64,000 nt of DNA from Acinetobacter amyesii (GTDB lineage: Bacteria; Pseudomonadota; Gammaproteobacteria; Pseudomonadales; Moraxellaceae), in contig NZ_MVKX01000005.1 of assembly GCF_002018365.1 (NCBI RefSeq), positions 1-64,000 on the forward strand, read 5' to 3'. The position numbers were made by a program, and so were the translations under genes. This document shows, in pieces, positions 9,631 through 18,498 of this stretch (positions are counted from its first letter, which is position 1; each line of letters starts with the position of its first letter). The notes under the pieces were generated by a model, which worked only from the letters and a program-made list of their open reading frames with translations, was not told where the DNA came from and made no database searches.

Positions 9631-9641
9631 CGGAGCTTGGC

Positions 9642-10691
9642 TTAACGCTGAGGTACGCCTTTTTGACCCGGCTTGCGGTTTGGCGCCATGCCATTGGCCA
9701 ATAAGGTTGCGTCAATCGTGTCGTATTGCACACCAATACGGTAGATTTCACGCGCTTCTTTACCATTTGCCACTTCACGGCCAAGTTCATGCGCAATACG
9801 AACAGTTTGCTTAATTTGCTCAACTGAAGAGAAACGCTCACCTTTATGGTCAATGATCGTGTCTTCATTGCCCACACGTGCATGCAAGCCCATCGCCATA
9901 GAAATGGTATTTAAAGGCAATACATTTTTTAGCAATGATTCAGAAGTTAAAGTGCAACCATCTGGTACACGGTGTACAAAATTAAAGAAGTTAAATGGAT
10001 TCGGACCATCAAAACCGCCGCCAATACCAATCCACGTAATGTTCATTGGGCCTTTATATAAACCTTTGCGTACCAGACGTTCTAAAGTTTCTAGTCCATG
10101 CATACCTGTAAGTTGGAAATGCGGCTGGATACCGTTGGCAGCTAAGCGCTTAAGATGTTCAATAAGCCATTCTGGACCTGCAGGAACGGTCATTTCTGCA
10201 TAAGCCGCTTGAATCGCAGGATGTTCTAAAGACGTACCTTTTAAATATTCAGGATATAAAAGCTCCATAATATTCATTTGCGTGGTATTCACCGCAACTG
10301 TGACCTGATCTGGCTTTGGGTCAAGTTCCGCAAGTTTATGACGGGTATCATCACTCAGCCATAAGGCAGCTTCACCCTCAGTTTCAGGTGCGAAAGAGAT
10401 AGAACCGCCCACCTGAATGATCATATCCGGTACAGCTTTACGCACACCTGCAATCAGCTCATTGAATTTTGATAAACGTTTCGAGCCTTTGCCATCGAGT
10501 TCACGCACATGCAAATGTAAAACAGAAGCACCCGCTTCATAGCATTCCACTGCTTTTTGAATCTGTTCTTCCATTGTTACAGGAATATCTTCTGGAAAAT
10601 CTTCAGGCATCCACTCTGGGCCATATGGCGCAACAGTAATCACCACTTTTTCCATGTTTTCTGGGTGCAATGAGTCATCAAAGAATTGCAT
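9642..10691 (-). CDS. BKACE-family (DUF849) beta-keto acid cleavage enzyme
   Basis: 349 residues. Family enzymes condense a beta-keto acid with acetyl-CoA and release acetoacetate plus a new acyl-CoA. The metal-binding HxH is His59/His61 in VLHLHVREL, and the TIM-barrel strands APYGPEW near 21, GGSISFAPE and HFQLTGMHG are all present. I chose ATG 10691 because AAGGAG lies six bases before it; the ATG at 10697 directly abuts that site. The specific beta-keto acid cannot be deduced; known members act on 3-keto-5-aminohexanoate and dehydrocarnitine among others. Acetoacetate could be used by the CoA-transferase at 14024-15376. Confidence 0.85.
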   Translation of the reverse strand: MQFFDDSLHPENMEKVVITVAPYGPEWMPEDFPEDIPVTMEEQIQKAVECYEAGASVLHLHVRELDGKGSKRLSKFNELIAGVRKAVPDMIIQVGGSISFAPETEGEAALWLSDDTRHKLAELDPKPDQVTVAVNTTQMNIMELLYPEYLKGTSLEHPAIQAAYAEMTVPAGPEWLIEHLKRLAANGIQPHFQLTGMHGLETLERLVRKGLYKGPMNITWIGIGGGFDGPNPFNFFNFVHRVPDGCTLTSESLLKNVLPLNTISMAMGLHARVGNEDTIIDHKGERFSSVEQIKQTVRIAHELGREVANGKEAREIYRIGVQYDTIDATLLANGMAPNRKPGQKGVPQR

Positions 10692-10747
10692 GTGCATCTC
10701 CTTATGTATTTAAAATCGTAAAATGATTGAAATGTGTGCTGTGCAAC

Positions 10748-11596
10748 TTAATAAGTTGCATCACCAATAATGCCTGCCCGCTCCATTTTGCGGTGGCACG
10801 CTGGATAATCCATCACGGCATAATGCTGTGTACTGCGGTTGTCCCAAATCGCAATGCTGTTTGGCTGCCAGCGCCAACGCACCTGATACTCTGGGATATA
10901 GGCCTGAGTAATCAAATAACGCAGCAACTCAGATGCTCCCGGATTGGCATCCTGACCAAAACGCACATGTTCTTTGGTATGAAAATTACTAATATGTGTG
11001 GTGAAGGCATTCACATACAAAATTTTCTCACCCGTTTCAGGGTGTGTACGTACAATCGGATGTTCTGCGTCTGGAAATTGCGCTTTTAAAGCCAAACGTT
11101 TTTCGATAGGCATCGCTGCGCCAAAACTCGCTTCAATGCTGTGATAGGCACGCAGATCAGCAATTTTTTCTTTAATCTGTTCAGGCAAGTTTTCATAAGC
11201 CATCACCATATTGGTCCACATGGTATCGCCACCGACTGTTGGACATTCGATACAGCGCAGTACGCAACCCATCGGTGGGTTTTTTCGCCAGCTTGCATCG
11301 CTATGCCATGCATTTTCATAACGGTCAATTGGGCTATCTGGACTTTTATAAATCTGTACCAGCCCTGGATGGTCCGGATGACTGCCCACTGCGGGGTGAT
11401 CTTCCAACTGACCAAAACGCTCTGCAAATGCCACATGCTCTGCACGGCTAATATTTTGATCTCTTAAAAATAAAACCCGATGCTGCAATAAATGGCTGCG
11501 GATTTCGGCGAATAGGTCATCATCCTGAATCGCATCCGCAATATTGATGCCTTTCAGTTCAGCACCAATATGACAGCTTAATTTTTCAACTTGCAT
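10748..11596 (-). CDS. TauD/TfdA-family 2-oxoglutarate-dependent dioxygenase
   Basis: 282 residues, usual length for the family. The iron triad is His98-x-Asp100 (AWHSDASW) and His258 (WDNRSTQH), with the 2-oxoglutarate-binding Arg269 in CHRKMER. Such enzymes hydroxylate carbon next to sulfonate, ether or other groups using Fe(II), O2 and 2-oxoglutarate. AAGGA precedes the ATG. It sits between the quinone-oxidoreductase-like gene and BKACE with short gaps, so it is part of the operon. Substrate choice between taurine-like sulfonates, carnitine precursors and aryloxy acids cannot be made from sequence. Confidence 0.88.
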   Translation of the reverse strand: MQVEKLSCHIGAELKGINIADAIQDDDLFAEIRSHLLQHRVLFLRDQNISRAEHVAFAERFGQLEDHPAVGSHPDHPGLVQIYKSPDSPIDRYENAWHSDASWRKNPPMGCVLRCIECPTVGGDTMWTNMVMAYENLPEQIKEKIADLRAYHSIEASFGAAMPIEKRLALKAQFPDAEHPIVRTHPETGEKILYVNAFTTHISNFHTKEHVRFGQDANPGASELLRYLITQAYIPEYQVRWRWQPNSIAIWDNRSTQHYAVMDYPACHRKMERAGIIGDATY

Positions 11597-11614
11597 ATGA
11601 AATCCTTTTCAAAC

Positions 11615-12604
11615 TCAAATCACAAAAATGGATGATCCCGTAGTTTTACGTGCTTCTAAATCACGATGTGCCTGAACTGCATCCTTAAGTTCATAACGCT
11701 GATTAATTTCAATTTTGATACGGCCACTGCTGACATGCGCAAAGATTTCATCTGCCAAAGCCTGCTTTTCTGCAGGATCTGCAATGTAGTCAGCCAATGC
11801 CGGACGTGTGATAAAGAGTGAACCTTTCATCGCCAGTAATACTGGATTGAAATCTGGAATTGGACCTGAAGCAGTCCCAACACATACCATCAAGCCTCGG
11901 CGTTTTAATGAATCAAGTGATGACATAAAGGTGTCTTTGCCCACACTGTCAAATACCACATGCACGCCGACGCCATCGGTCAGTTCACGTACACATTCAG
12001 CAACATTTTCATGGCTATAATTAATCACGTGATCACAGCCATGTGCGCGGGCAATCGCAGCTTTTTCTTCCGATGAAGTTGTACCGATCACGGTTAAACC
12101 AAGTAATTTTGCCCACTGTGAAACAATCAGACCGACACCGCCTGCCGCAGCATGCAATAAAATGCTGTCACCTTTTTTAAAGTCATAAATACGGCGCATT
12201 AAATATGCAGAGGTTAAACCGCGCATAGTCATTGCCGCAGCGGTTTCGCAAGAAATGCCTTCTGGCAATTTGATCAGCACGTTTGCATCAACCAATCGAG
12301 CTGTACTGTATGCGCCCAAGGTATTGATAAAACCGGTATAGGTTACACGGTCACCGACCTGAACATTGCTGACGCCTTCGCCAACCGCATCCACAATACC
12401 TGATGCTTCTACGCCCATCCCATTTGGCAGCGGAATTTTGTATGTGCCGTCACGGAAATAGGTATCCGCATAATTCAAACCCACTGCAACATGGCGTACA
12501 CGAACCTGACCTGCAGCGGGCTCACCCACTTCAATCTCTTCTAGGTACATAACATCTGGTGCGCCAACTTCATTAAAGCGTACTGCGTGATTGCTGCTCA
12601 TCAT
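11615..12604 (-). CDS. Quinone oxidoreductase-like MDR protein (NADPH)
   Basis: 329 residues of the zinc-free medium-chain dehydrogenase/reductase type. HAAAGGVGLIVSQWAKLLG near 150-168 is the Rossmann dinucleotide-binding motif of quinone oxidoreductase 1 (QorA-like) proteins. NYADTYFRDGTYKIPLPNG near 48-66 is the N-terminal family pattern, and the zinc ligands of alcohol dehydrogenases are absent. It is probably the first gene of the seven-gene operon, 80-106 bases downstream of operator-like site C. It may reduce an enone or quinone intermediate. GGGATCG precedes two tandem ATGs, so the start is certain only within one codon. Confidence 0.85.
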   Translation of the reverse strand: MMSSNHAVRFNEVGAPDVMYLEEIEVGEPAAGQVRVRHVAVGLNYADTYFRDGTYKIPLPNGMGVEASGIVDAVGEGVSNVQVGDRVTYTGFINTLGAYSTARLVDANVLIKLPEGISCETAAAMTMRGLTSAYLMRRIYDFKKGDSILLHAAAGGVGLIVSQWAKLLGLTVIGTTSSEEKAAIARAHGCDHVINYSHENVAECVRELTDGVGVHVVFDSVGKDTFMSSLDSLKRRGLMVCVGTASGPIPDFNPVLLAMKGSLFITRPALADYIADPAEKQALADEIFAHVSSGRIKIEINQRYELKDAVQAHRDLEARKTTGSSIFVI

Positions 12605-12944
12605 CGATCCCTGCTGTTTTTATCTAATGCATAAACTATTCAGCAAAACTACATCACTCAGAAGACAAGCCACTTTACATATCACGACATCGACTTATCA
12701 TTTTGCGACACTACTATTTGATAAATTCAGATATCTAATCCCATAATAAAGATTTATAATTTTAATCAATATATTTCAAATATTTACAGAAATCTAAATT
12801 TAAGCCATTTTTACTGTGCTTATTTATCGTTCTCTATTCTTTTCATGTGCAATCCTATAAATCACTGCCAACTGATGCAATAATCCAAGAGATATTAAAA
12901 CGATATATTTCATTGAATAAATAAATTAAAACTGAGACAGAACA
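12605..12944. other. Divergent regulatory region, catabolic operon / LysR gene
   Basis: 340 bases, very AT-rich between 12720 and 12900. It contains the operator-like site C at 12684-12710. No RNA gene or clear sigma-70 pair was recognised. Confidence 0.6.
12684..12710 (-). promoter_or_regulatory. Putative AraC-family operator, site C
   Basis: Direct half-sites ACGACA (12684) and GCGACA (12705), 21 bases apart, flanking GACTTATCATTTT. It shares the core with sites A and B and sits 80-106 bases upstream of the first gene of the BKACE operon. The adjacent LysR gene is an alternative regulator, but a 21-base direct repeat fits an AraC-type protein better than a LysR box. Confidence 0.6.
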
Positions 12945-13826
12945 ATGACACTCAAACAGTTAAAAGCTTTTTTAATCTTGGCACGTACCTTAAATTATGC
13001 CCAAGCCTCAGATGAATTGTGCATTAGCCAATCTGCGCTCAGTATCAGCATTAAAACCCTAGAAGAAGAATTAGGCGGCAAATTATTTAAACGCAATACC
13101 CGCCGTGTAGAGATGACCCCTGAAGGTGAGTCACTGATTCCTTATGCTAAAAAACTTTTAGCCAATTGGCAGGATATGGAAAAAGACCTCAAACAGCGTT
13201 TTAAGCTAAAAAGAGGCACTTTAAATATTGCATCCATGCCCTATGCGACCCATGCGGTTTTGCCCGAAATATTGCATGAATTTTCTAAACAATATCCCAA
13301 TATTCATTTTTCTATCCATGACGTGCCCAATGAAAAAATTATTGAGAAAATCCAAGAAGGCATCTTTGAAATTGGCATCTGCTTTAAGCCCGACCATATT
13401 GAACATTTAAATTTTCAGCCCTTATTTCAAGAAGATTTTATCGCGCTCCTACCGATTCATCACCCATTGGCCCAAAATACAACAGTAACGTGGAAGGAAC
13501 TGCTGTCCTATCCCTTTGCCACTTTACAAAATCCATCCATTGTTCGGCAGATCGTTGAAACAAAAGCCGCGGAAAATGACCTCACTTTGGATTTAAAGCT
13601 TGAATGCCATCAAGTTAGTTCACTGGCGCATTTTGTCACTTTAGATTTAGGCGTCAGCGCAATACCACGCCGTTTTGAAAAAATGATTCCCCCAAATCAG
13701 CATGTTCTGCTTGATATTTCAGATGCAGACATCCATTTGCAATTGGGCCTTCTATATAAAAAAGACCTGCAATTGTCGAATATTTCTGCCCAATTTCTCG
13801 ACATGATCACTGAATATTACCGTTAA
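12945..13826 (+). CDS. LysR-family transcriptional regulator
   Basis: 293 residues. The N-terminal winged helix-turn-helix is typical (LKQLKAFLILARTLNYAQAS at 3-22, then CISQSALSISIKTLEEELGG), followed by a two-lobe effector domain from about 90 (RGTLNIASMPYATHAVLPEI). It is divergent from the BKACE operon and 197 bases upstream of the CoA-transferase genes on the same strand. By LysR habit it could control either; which one is not shown by sequence. The inducer is unknown. Confidence 0.9.
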   Translation: MTLKQLKAFLILARTLNYAQASDELCISQSALSISIKTLEEELGGKLFKRNTRRVEMTPEGESLIPYAKKLLANWQDMEKDLKQRFKLKRGTLNIASMPYATHAVLPEILHEFSKQYPNIHFSIHDVPNEKIIEKIQEGIFEIGICFKPDHIEHLNFQPLFQEDFIALLPIHHPLAQNTTVTWKELLSYPFATLQNPSIVRQIVETKAAENDLTLDLKLECHQVSSLAHFVTLDLGVSAIPRRFEKMIPPNQHVLLDISDADIHLQLGLLYKKDLQLSNISAQFLDMITEYYR

Positions 13827-14023
13827 TCTTTTGCTACTTTTCTCTGCGCTGATTACTGACATATTGAGCTTTTAATGCCTCTACACCATGACATTTTTTT
13901 TGCTAATAAGGATGCAATTTTTCAATTCATTCATTTTTTTAATTACACCTTAAAAATTATCAATTTCTCAAATTTATCCGCCAGTGCTAGTTATAAGACA
14001 TCATTAAAAACTAGGTTCATGGA

Positions 14024-14725
14024 ATGAATAAAGTCTTTGCAACAGCAACAGAAGCATTGGCAGATATTGTAAAAGATCATCAGAGTTTTGCTGTCGGCGG
14101 TTTTGGTGTATGCGGCATTCCAGAAATGCTGATCGATGCTTTACAAGCAACTCAAGTTAAGGGCTTAACCTGTATTTCTAACAATGCAGGAACAGACGGC
14201 GTTGGCTTAGGCAAATTGTTAATTAGCAAGCAAATTAAGAAAATGATTGCATCATACGTTGGTGAAAATAAAGAGTTTGAACGCCAGCTTTTAACAGGCG
14301 AGCTTGAAGTCGAATTAACACCGCAAGGTACCTTAGCTGAAAAACTTCGTTCAGGTGGTGCAGGCATTCCTGCCTTTTTTACTCAAACAGGTGTCGGCAC
14401 TTTAATTGCCGAAGGTAAAGAAGTCCGTAACTTTGGCGGTAAAGACTATATTTTAGAACAGACCATCACCACAGATATTGCCTTGGTTAAAGCCTATAAA
14501 GCGGATAAAGCTGGCAATTTAATCTTTAGAAAAACCGCGAGAAACTTTAATCCCGAATGCGCAATGGCAGGAAAAATTACTGTGGTTGAAGTTGAGCAGA
14601 TTGTCGAAATTGGTGAGCTAGATCCAGATGACATTCATTTACCAGGCATCTATGTCAACCGCTTGGTACTCAATACTACGCCCAATAAACGCATTGAACA
14701 AATGACCCTAAAAGTGGAGGCTTAA
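14024..14725 (+). CDS. scoA: 3-oxoacid CoA-transferase subunit A
   Basis: 233 residues. [19 protein letters not shown] (22-40) and [15 protein letters not shown] (near 50-64) are the CoA-binding hallmarks of the alpha subunit of succinyl-CoA:3-ketoacid CoA-transferase. The enzyme moves CoA between succinate and acetoacetate, letting acetoacetate enter the acetyl-CoA pool. Its stop lies three bases before the B subunit. AtoD-type and adipate-type transferases are close relatives, so acetoacetate is the probable but not certain substrate. The BKACE gene nearby would make acetoacetate, which supports this reading. Confidence 0.88.
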   Translation: MNKVFATATEALADIVKDHQSFAVGGFGVCGIPEMLIDALQATQVKGLTCISNNAGTDGVGLGKLLISKQIKKMIASYVGENKEFERQLLTGELEVELTPQGTLAEKLRSGGAGIPAFFTQTGVGTLIAEGKEVRNFGGKDYILEQTITTDIALVKAYKADKAGNLIFRKTARNFNPECAMAGKITVVEVEQIVEIGELDPDDIHLPGIYVNRLVLNTTPNKRIEQMTLKVEA

Positions 14726-14728
14726 ATC

Positions 14729-15376
14729 ATGGCTTGGACACGTAATGAAATGGCGCAGCGCGCAGCACAAGAGCTTGAAGATGGTTTCTATGTAAATTTA
14801 GGAATTGGCCTGCCAACCCTAGTTGCAAATTATATTCCTGAAAATATGAATGTCTGGCTTCAATCTGAAAATGGCTTGTTGGGTATTGGTGAGTTTCCAA
14901 CGCAAGAAACCGTCGATGCAGATTTAATTAATGCAGGTAAACAAACGGTGACTGCACGTTCGGGTGCTGCCTTTTTTTCAAGTTCTGAATCCTTTGCTAT
15001 GATCCGTGGCGGTCATGTCAATGTGGCAATTTTAGGCGCTATGGAAGTTTCAGAAAGCGGGGACTTAGCCAACTGGATGATCCCTGGGAAAAAAGTCAAA
15101 GGTATGGGCGGAGCAATGGACTTGGTTGCAGGCGTACAAAAGATCGTTGTTTTAATGGAACACACTGCCAAAGATGGTAGTCCAAAAATTCTAAAACACT
15201 GTACGCTTCCGCTCACGGGTCAGGGCGTCGTCAGCAGAGTCATCACAGACCTTGGGGTTTTAGATATTACCCCTGCGGGTCTTGAACTTGTTGAGCTTGC
15301 TTCAGGTGTCAGTTTGGCGCACATTCAGCATGCGACTGGTGTAGAGTTAATGACAAAAAACATAAAAGTCACTTAA
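14729..15376 (+). CDS. scoB: 3-oxoacid CoA-transferase subunit B
   Basis: 215 residues with the catalytic glutamate in SENGLLGIG (near 47-55), the residue that carries the CoA thioester. [16 protein letters not shown] near 23 and [19 protein letters not shown] near 94 are typical of the beta subunit. GGAGG lies eight bases before its ATG, at the end of scoA, so the two subunits are made together. A terminator follows. Confidence 0.9.
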   Translation: MAWTRNEMAQRAAQELEDGFYVNLGIGLPTLVANYIPENMNVWLQSENGLLGIGEFPTQETVDADLINAGKQTVTARSGAAFFSSSESFAMIRGGHVNVAILGAMEVSESGDLANWMIPGKKVKGMGGAMDLVAGVQKIVVLMEHTAKDGSPKILKHCTLPLTGQGVVSRVITDLGVLDITPAGLELVELASGVSLAHIQHATGVELMTKNIKVT

Positions 15377-15400
15377 TTCTATAAATATATTTTTGTAATA

Positions 15401-15429
15401 AAAAAGCCCACGTTTACTGTGGGCTTTAA
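15401..15429. terminator. Bidirectional terminator, scoB / tRNA-Val
   Basis: 9-bp stem AAAGCCCAC/GTGGGCTTT with a seven-base loop. The A-run on the left gives a good U-tract on the minus strand, suiting the tRNA transcript; the plus-strand T-run is short. Confidence 0.75.
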
Positions 15430-15455
15430 TAAGTTGATTTAACAACTAAAAATCT

Positions 15456-15532
<77 letters not shown>

Positions 15533-15564
15533 AGAATGCGTAGAATCATATTCATTTTTATTTT

Positions 15565-17577
15565 TTATGACAAGCCCTTTTCTGACTTTTTTAAACTTTG
15601 CGTACAAGTTTTAAGCAATAACTTAAAACATTGAATATCTTGAGAACTTAGCGCAGTACCTACATAAATTTCCTGCTCAAATAACCTAATAGCTTGTTCA
15701 AATGAACCCCTTTCCAGTTCAGGTATATTTTCAGCCAAGCGTTGTAGCCAATGCCTAAAACTTTCAGAAGCCCCTTTTTGCTGGCTTAAAGGTAAATTCT
15801 TAGCAAACTTGGCAATTTCTCTCTCCAAAGGACTTAGACTTTTTCTTTTTTTCCACAAAATCCATATAAAATAAAATGCAACAATGCCACCAATACTCAA
15901 TACAAGAAGTAACCCACCTGCATAAGCAGAATTTACCCCAAGCTTTTTAAACCACTGTTGTTGAGATTCAGCATTATAACCCACCACCTTACTTTGCCAT
16001 TGGTAACTCGCATAATCACTCCATACTCGGACTTTTTTCAACATCGAAAATTGTTGATAGGCCCAAGTCGACTGCTGGCTCCCAAAAATTGTCCGATCTT
16101 GTTCCATATAATCCTGCATCCCACCATCGATACGCTGAGGTGCGATCATGGCTGTAGGATCAATTCGACGCCAATGTTGATTGACATAAACCTCTGTCCA
16201 CGCATGTGCATCGAGCTGACGAACCTCCCAACTTTTCCCATCTGGTGCTAATTGCCCCCCTTGATAACCCACGACAATACGCGATGGAACACCTACATAG
16301 CGCATCAACATTGCAAAGCTCGAAGCGAAATGTTCGCAAAAGCCCTGTCTTGATCCAAATAAAAAATCATCTATCCGATTTTGCCCCAATACGCCTGGGC
16401 TTAAGGTATATGCAAAGCGATTTTGTTTATACCATTGCAAAACTTCGGCAATATAACGCTCAGGATTTTGATGACTTCGCTGCCATAAAGTTTGGGCCAA
16501 TTGTTGTGATTGAACATCCAAGTGTTCAACATAACGTGTGTTTAATTTTTCAAGTAAAGTCACATTTTTTATTTGTGGCGGCTCTGCACTTCCTAACCAT
16601 TTCAGTTGAATCGGCTCCGTTCGCGCTGATAATCGGTAGGGTGTAATTCGACCATCTTGACCTAATGCAAAACGTGCTTCATTGGGAACGGATTGCTCCA
16701 ACGACATAATCCACATCACACTTGGGTCGGCAGCCAAATATTGATACTTTAATGTCCGCTTGGGTTTTAACTCGGCTGGATTCAGCTGTATAACGTTCTG
16801 GTTAAAAAAATGACTGGTCCATTTAGAACCATCATATTCATCTAATGCCATCGCCCGCCAATACAGCTCTGTACGTGGTGGCAAGGCTTGAATATCACCG
16901 ATTATACGAAAAGCCAAACTACTCGACTGTGATAACTCAGCAATATCGCCCGGAGACATGCTATCACTGATCCCTGTTGTAGCTTTGTTTTCAGGAATAG
17001 GAATATGCCATAGCGGCGGCAGGCGTGGGAAAAAGAGAAACAGTAAGATAAAGAATGGAACGGCTAAGGCAATAAATTTACCCACATGCCCAATATCTTG
17101 TTTAATCGCTTGTATTTCACCGCCTGAGTTTTGGCTAAAACCAACGGTCTGTAAACGGTATAATCCAATAAAGCAGCTCAACAACGCCAATAAAATAACC
17201 AATGCCATGGCAAAAGACTGGCTAAACAAAAAACTACTGGCAATCACAAACATCGCAAAGTTAAATAAAATAATCACATCACGACGTGTTTTTGTTTCTA
17301 AAGATTTAGCAAATAAAAATGTACTAAGTACTGCAACCCCAGCATCAACACCAATAAAGGTTTTATGGCTTAAGTAAATGCTGAATAAAGCAGTCAATGT
17401 CAGCACATAGGTTAAAATTTTAGAAAATGGTTTTTTACTGGCGCGGGTATTGAGTAATAAAATAAGCCAAATGACTAAAAATACTAATGATGTCGCCACA
17501 GGGATATATAGCATTTGTGCAATAAGCACCAAGGCTAAAGTGAGTAATATTGAGCGGCGTATGGTATTTTCAATCAT
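15565..17577 (-). CDS. TgpA-type membrane transglutaminase (DUF3488/DUF4129)
   Basis: 670 residues. The first 190 contain about six membrane helices (DUF3488 region). A periplasmic transglutaminase core follows, with Cys414 in RQGFCEHFASSF, His in DAHAWTEVYV and Asp in RIDPTA as catalytic triad. One more helix near 545-565 and a cytoplasmic DUF4129-like tail end the protein. Pseudomonas TgpA has this architecture. It is the last gene of a moxR-DUF58-tgpA operon, three bases after the DUF58 gene. Such triads are widespread and are thought to act on envelope proteins; the substrate is unknown. Confidence 0.9.
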   Translation of the reverse strand: MIENTIRRSILLTLALVLIAQMLYIPVATSLVFLVIWLILLLNTRASKKPFSKILTYVLTLTALFSIYLSHKTFIGVDAGVAVLSTFLFAKSLETKTRRDVIILFNFAMFVIASSFLFSQSFAMALVILLALLSCFIGLYRLQTVGFSQNSGGEIQAIKQDIGHVGKFIALAVPFFILLFLFFPRLPPLWHIPIPENKATTGISDSMSPGDIAELSQSSSLAFRIIGDIQALPPRTELYWRAMALDEYDGSKWTSHFFNQNVIQLNPAELKPKRTLKYQYLAADPSVMWIMSLEQSVPNEARFALGQDGRITPYRLSARTEPIQLKWLGSAEPPQIKNVTLLEKLNTRYVEHLDVQSQQLAQTLWQRSHQNPERYIAEVLQWYKQNRFAYTLSPGVLGQNRIDDFLFGSRQGFCEHFASSFAMLMRYVGVPSRIVVGYQGGQLAPDGKSWEVRQLDAHAWTEVYVNQHWRRIDPTAMIAPQRIDGGMQDYMEQDRTIFGSQQSTWAYQQFSMLKKVRVWSDYASYQWQSKVVGYNAESQQQWFKKLGVNSAYAGGLLLVLSIGGIVAFYFIWILWKKRKSLSPLEREIAKFAKNLPLSQQKGASESFRHWLQRLAENIPELERGSFEQAIRLFEQEIYVGTALSSQDIQCFKLLLKTCTQSLKKSEKGLS

Positions 17578-17580
17578 CTC

Positions 17581-18486
17581 TTAAGCCTGCGCCAATAACC
17601 GTTTTGCTTCGGAAAAATGCGGTGTTCCTGTGCCTGATGCTAACTCAGCATTAGGTAAATACAGTGCATAGTGATCGTGATTTTTTTCAGCCTGCTCGAC
17701 CAAACCCATCATGAGGCTAAGTTTTTCTTCATGACTTTGAGCTGGCATATGGTGATAATGAATCTCTAATTTCTTTAGATCTTCATATTGTTCAAAGACT
17801 TTGACATATAAGCCTTGTCCTCTTGCTGCTTGTTTCCACGACACCGCATGAAGTGAATCCCCCGTCTGAAAACTGCGTAATTCGCGAAATTCATCAAGAT
17901 CAGGTTCAAAGTTTTGCTGTTGTTGCTTATTTTCAACGGAATGCAAACTGGCTTGAGGTGCAACCCACGCTGGTTGCTGTACGTACAAATACGTCCAGGC
18001 CCGAACTAAACCAAAGGGATAAACACTATAAATTTGTATGGGTGGAATCTGAAAAACACCGCGTTGGCTGGTTGTAAAATTTAATTGAAAGCATTGCTGT
18101 TGCATATTGAACAATAATTTATGTAGCTGATTTTCAGTTTTAATCCACAAATACCTAGCCTGTTCAGCATCTTGCTTAAAGTAAATATCGACCGAAAGTA
18201 ATTCACCTGCTTGCGGTGTATCAACAACATTTATTTGAATCTGCAACGCATGAAGCTGTTTAAAAGTTATATAGAAACTAATACACAATACGGCGCTAAT
18301 TAAAAAGCAAAAGCCTAAAATCAAGTTATTGGCATAATTCACACCTGCAATAAAGGTGATGAAAATTAACACCAAATACAAGTAGCCTTGCTGATAGATA
18401 AAGATCAAGACATCTTTTTGAGTCAACTGCTTGTGCTGATCGATTTTAAATCGACGTTCAATCCATTGCTGCCACATCGAAGCCAA
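17581..18486 (-). CDS. DUF58 domain-containing protein
   Basis: 301 residues. Two membrane helices (about 29-75) precede an extended domain and the DUF58 core ELRSFQTGDSLHAVSWKQAA near 196-215, whose GD and W are the conserved family residues. DUF58 proteins are nearly always encoded next to a MoxR ATPase, as here, and are thought to be its membrane-linked partners. It lies 12 bases downstream of the moxR gene and three upstream of the transglutaminase gene, so all three are co-transcribed. Biochemical activity is not established. Confidence 0.88.
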   Translation of the reverse strand: MASMWQQWIERRFKIDQHKQLTQKDVLIFIYQQGYLYLVLIFITFIAGVNYANNLILGFCFLISAVLCISFYITFKQLHALQIQINVVDTPQAGELLSVDIYFKQDAEQARYLWIKTENQLHKLLFNMQQQCFQLNFTTSQRGVFQIPPIQIYSVYPFGLVRAWTYLYVQQPAWVAPQASLHSVENKQQQQNFEPDLDEFRELRSFQTGDSLHAVSWKQAARGQGLYVKVFEQYEDLKKLEIHYHHMPAQSHEEKLSLMMGLVEQAEKNHDHYALYLPNAELASGTGTPHFSEAKRLLAQA

Positions 18487-18498
18487 GGTTCAACTCCT

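Noticed and set aside
9602..11467. Several open frames on the plus strand and in other frames through the BKACE and TauD-type genes
   Set aside because: They are shadows of the minus-strand genes, have no ribosome sites and no recognisable protein sequence.
6180..12604. Assigning the BKACE operon to carnitine degradation
   Set aside because: No carnitine dehydrogenase or betainyl-CoA thioesterase is present, and the YeiH and FrnE-like genes do not fit that pathway.
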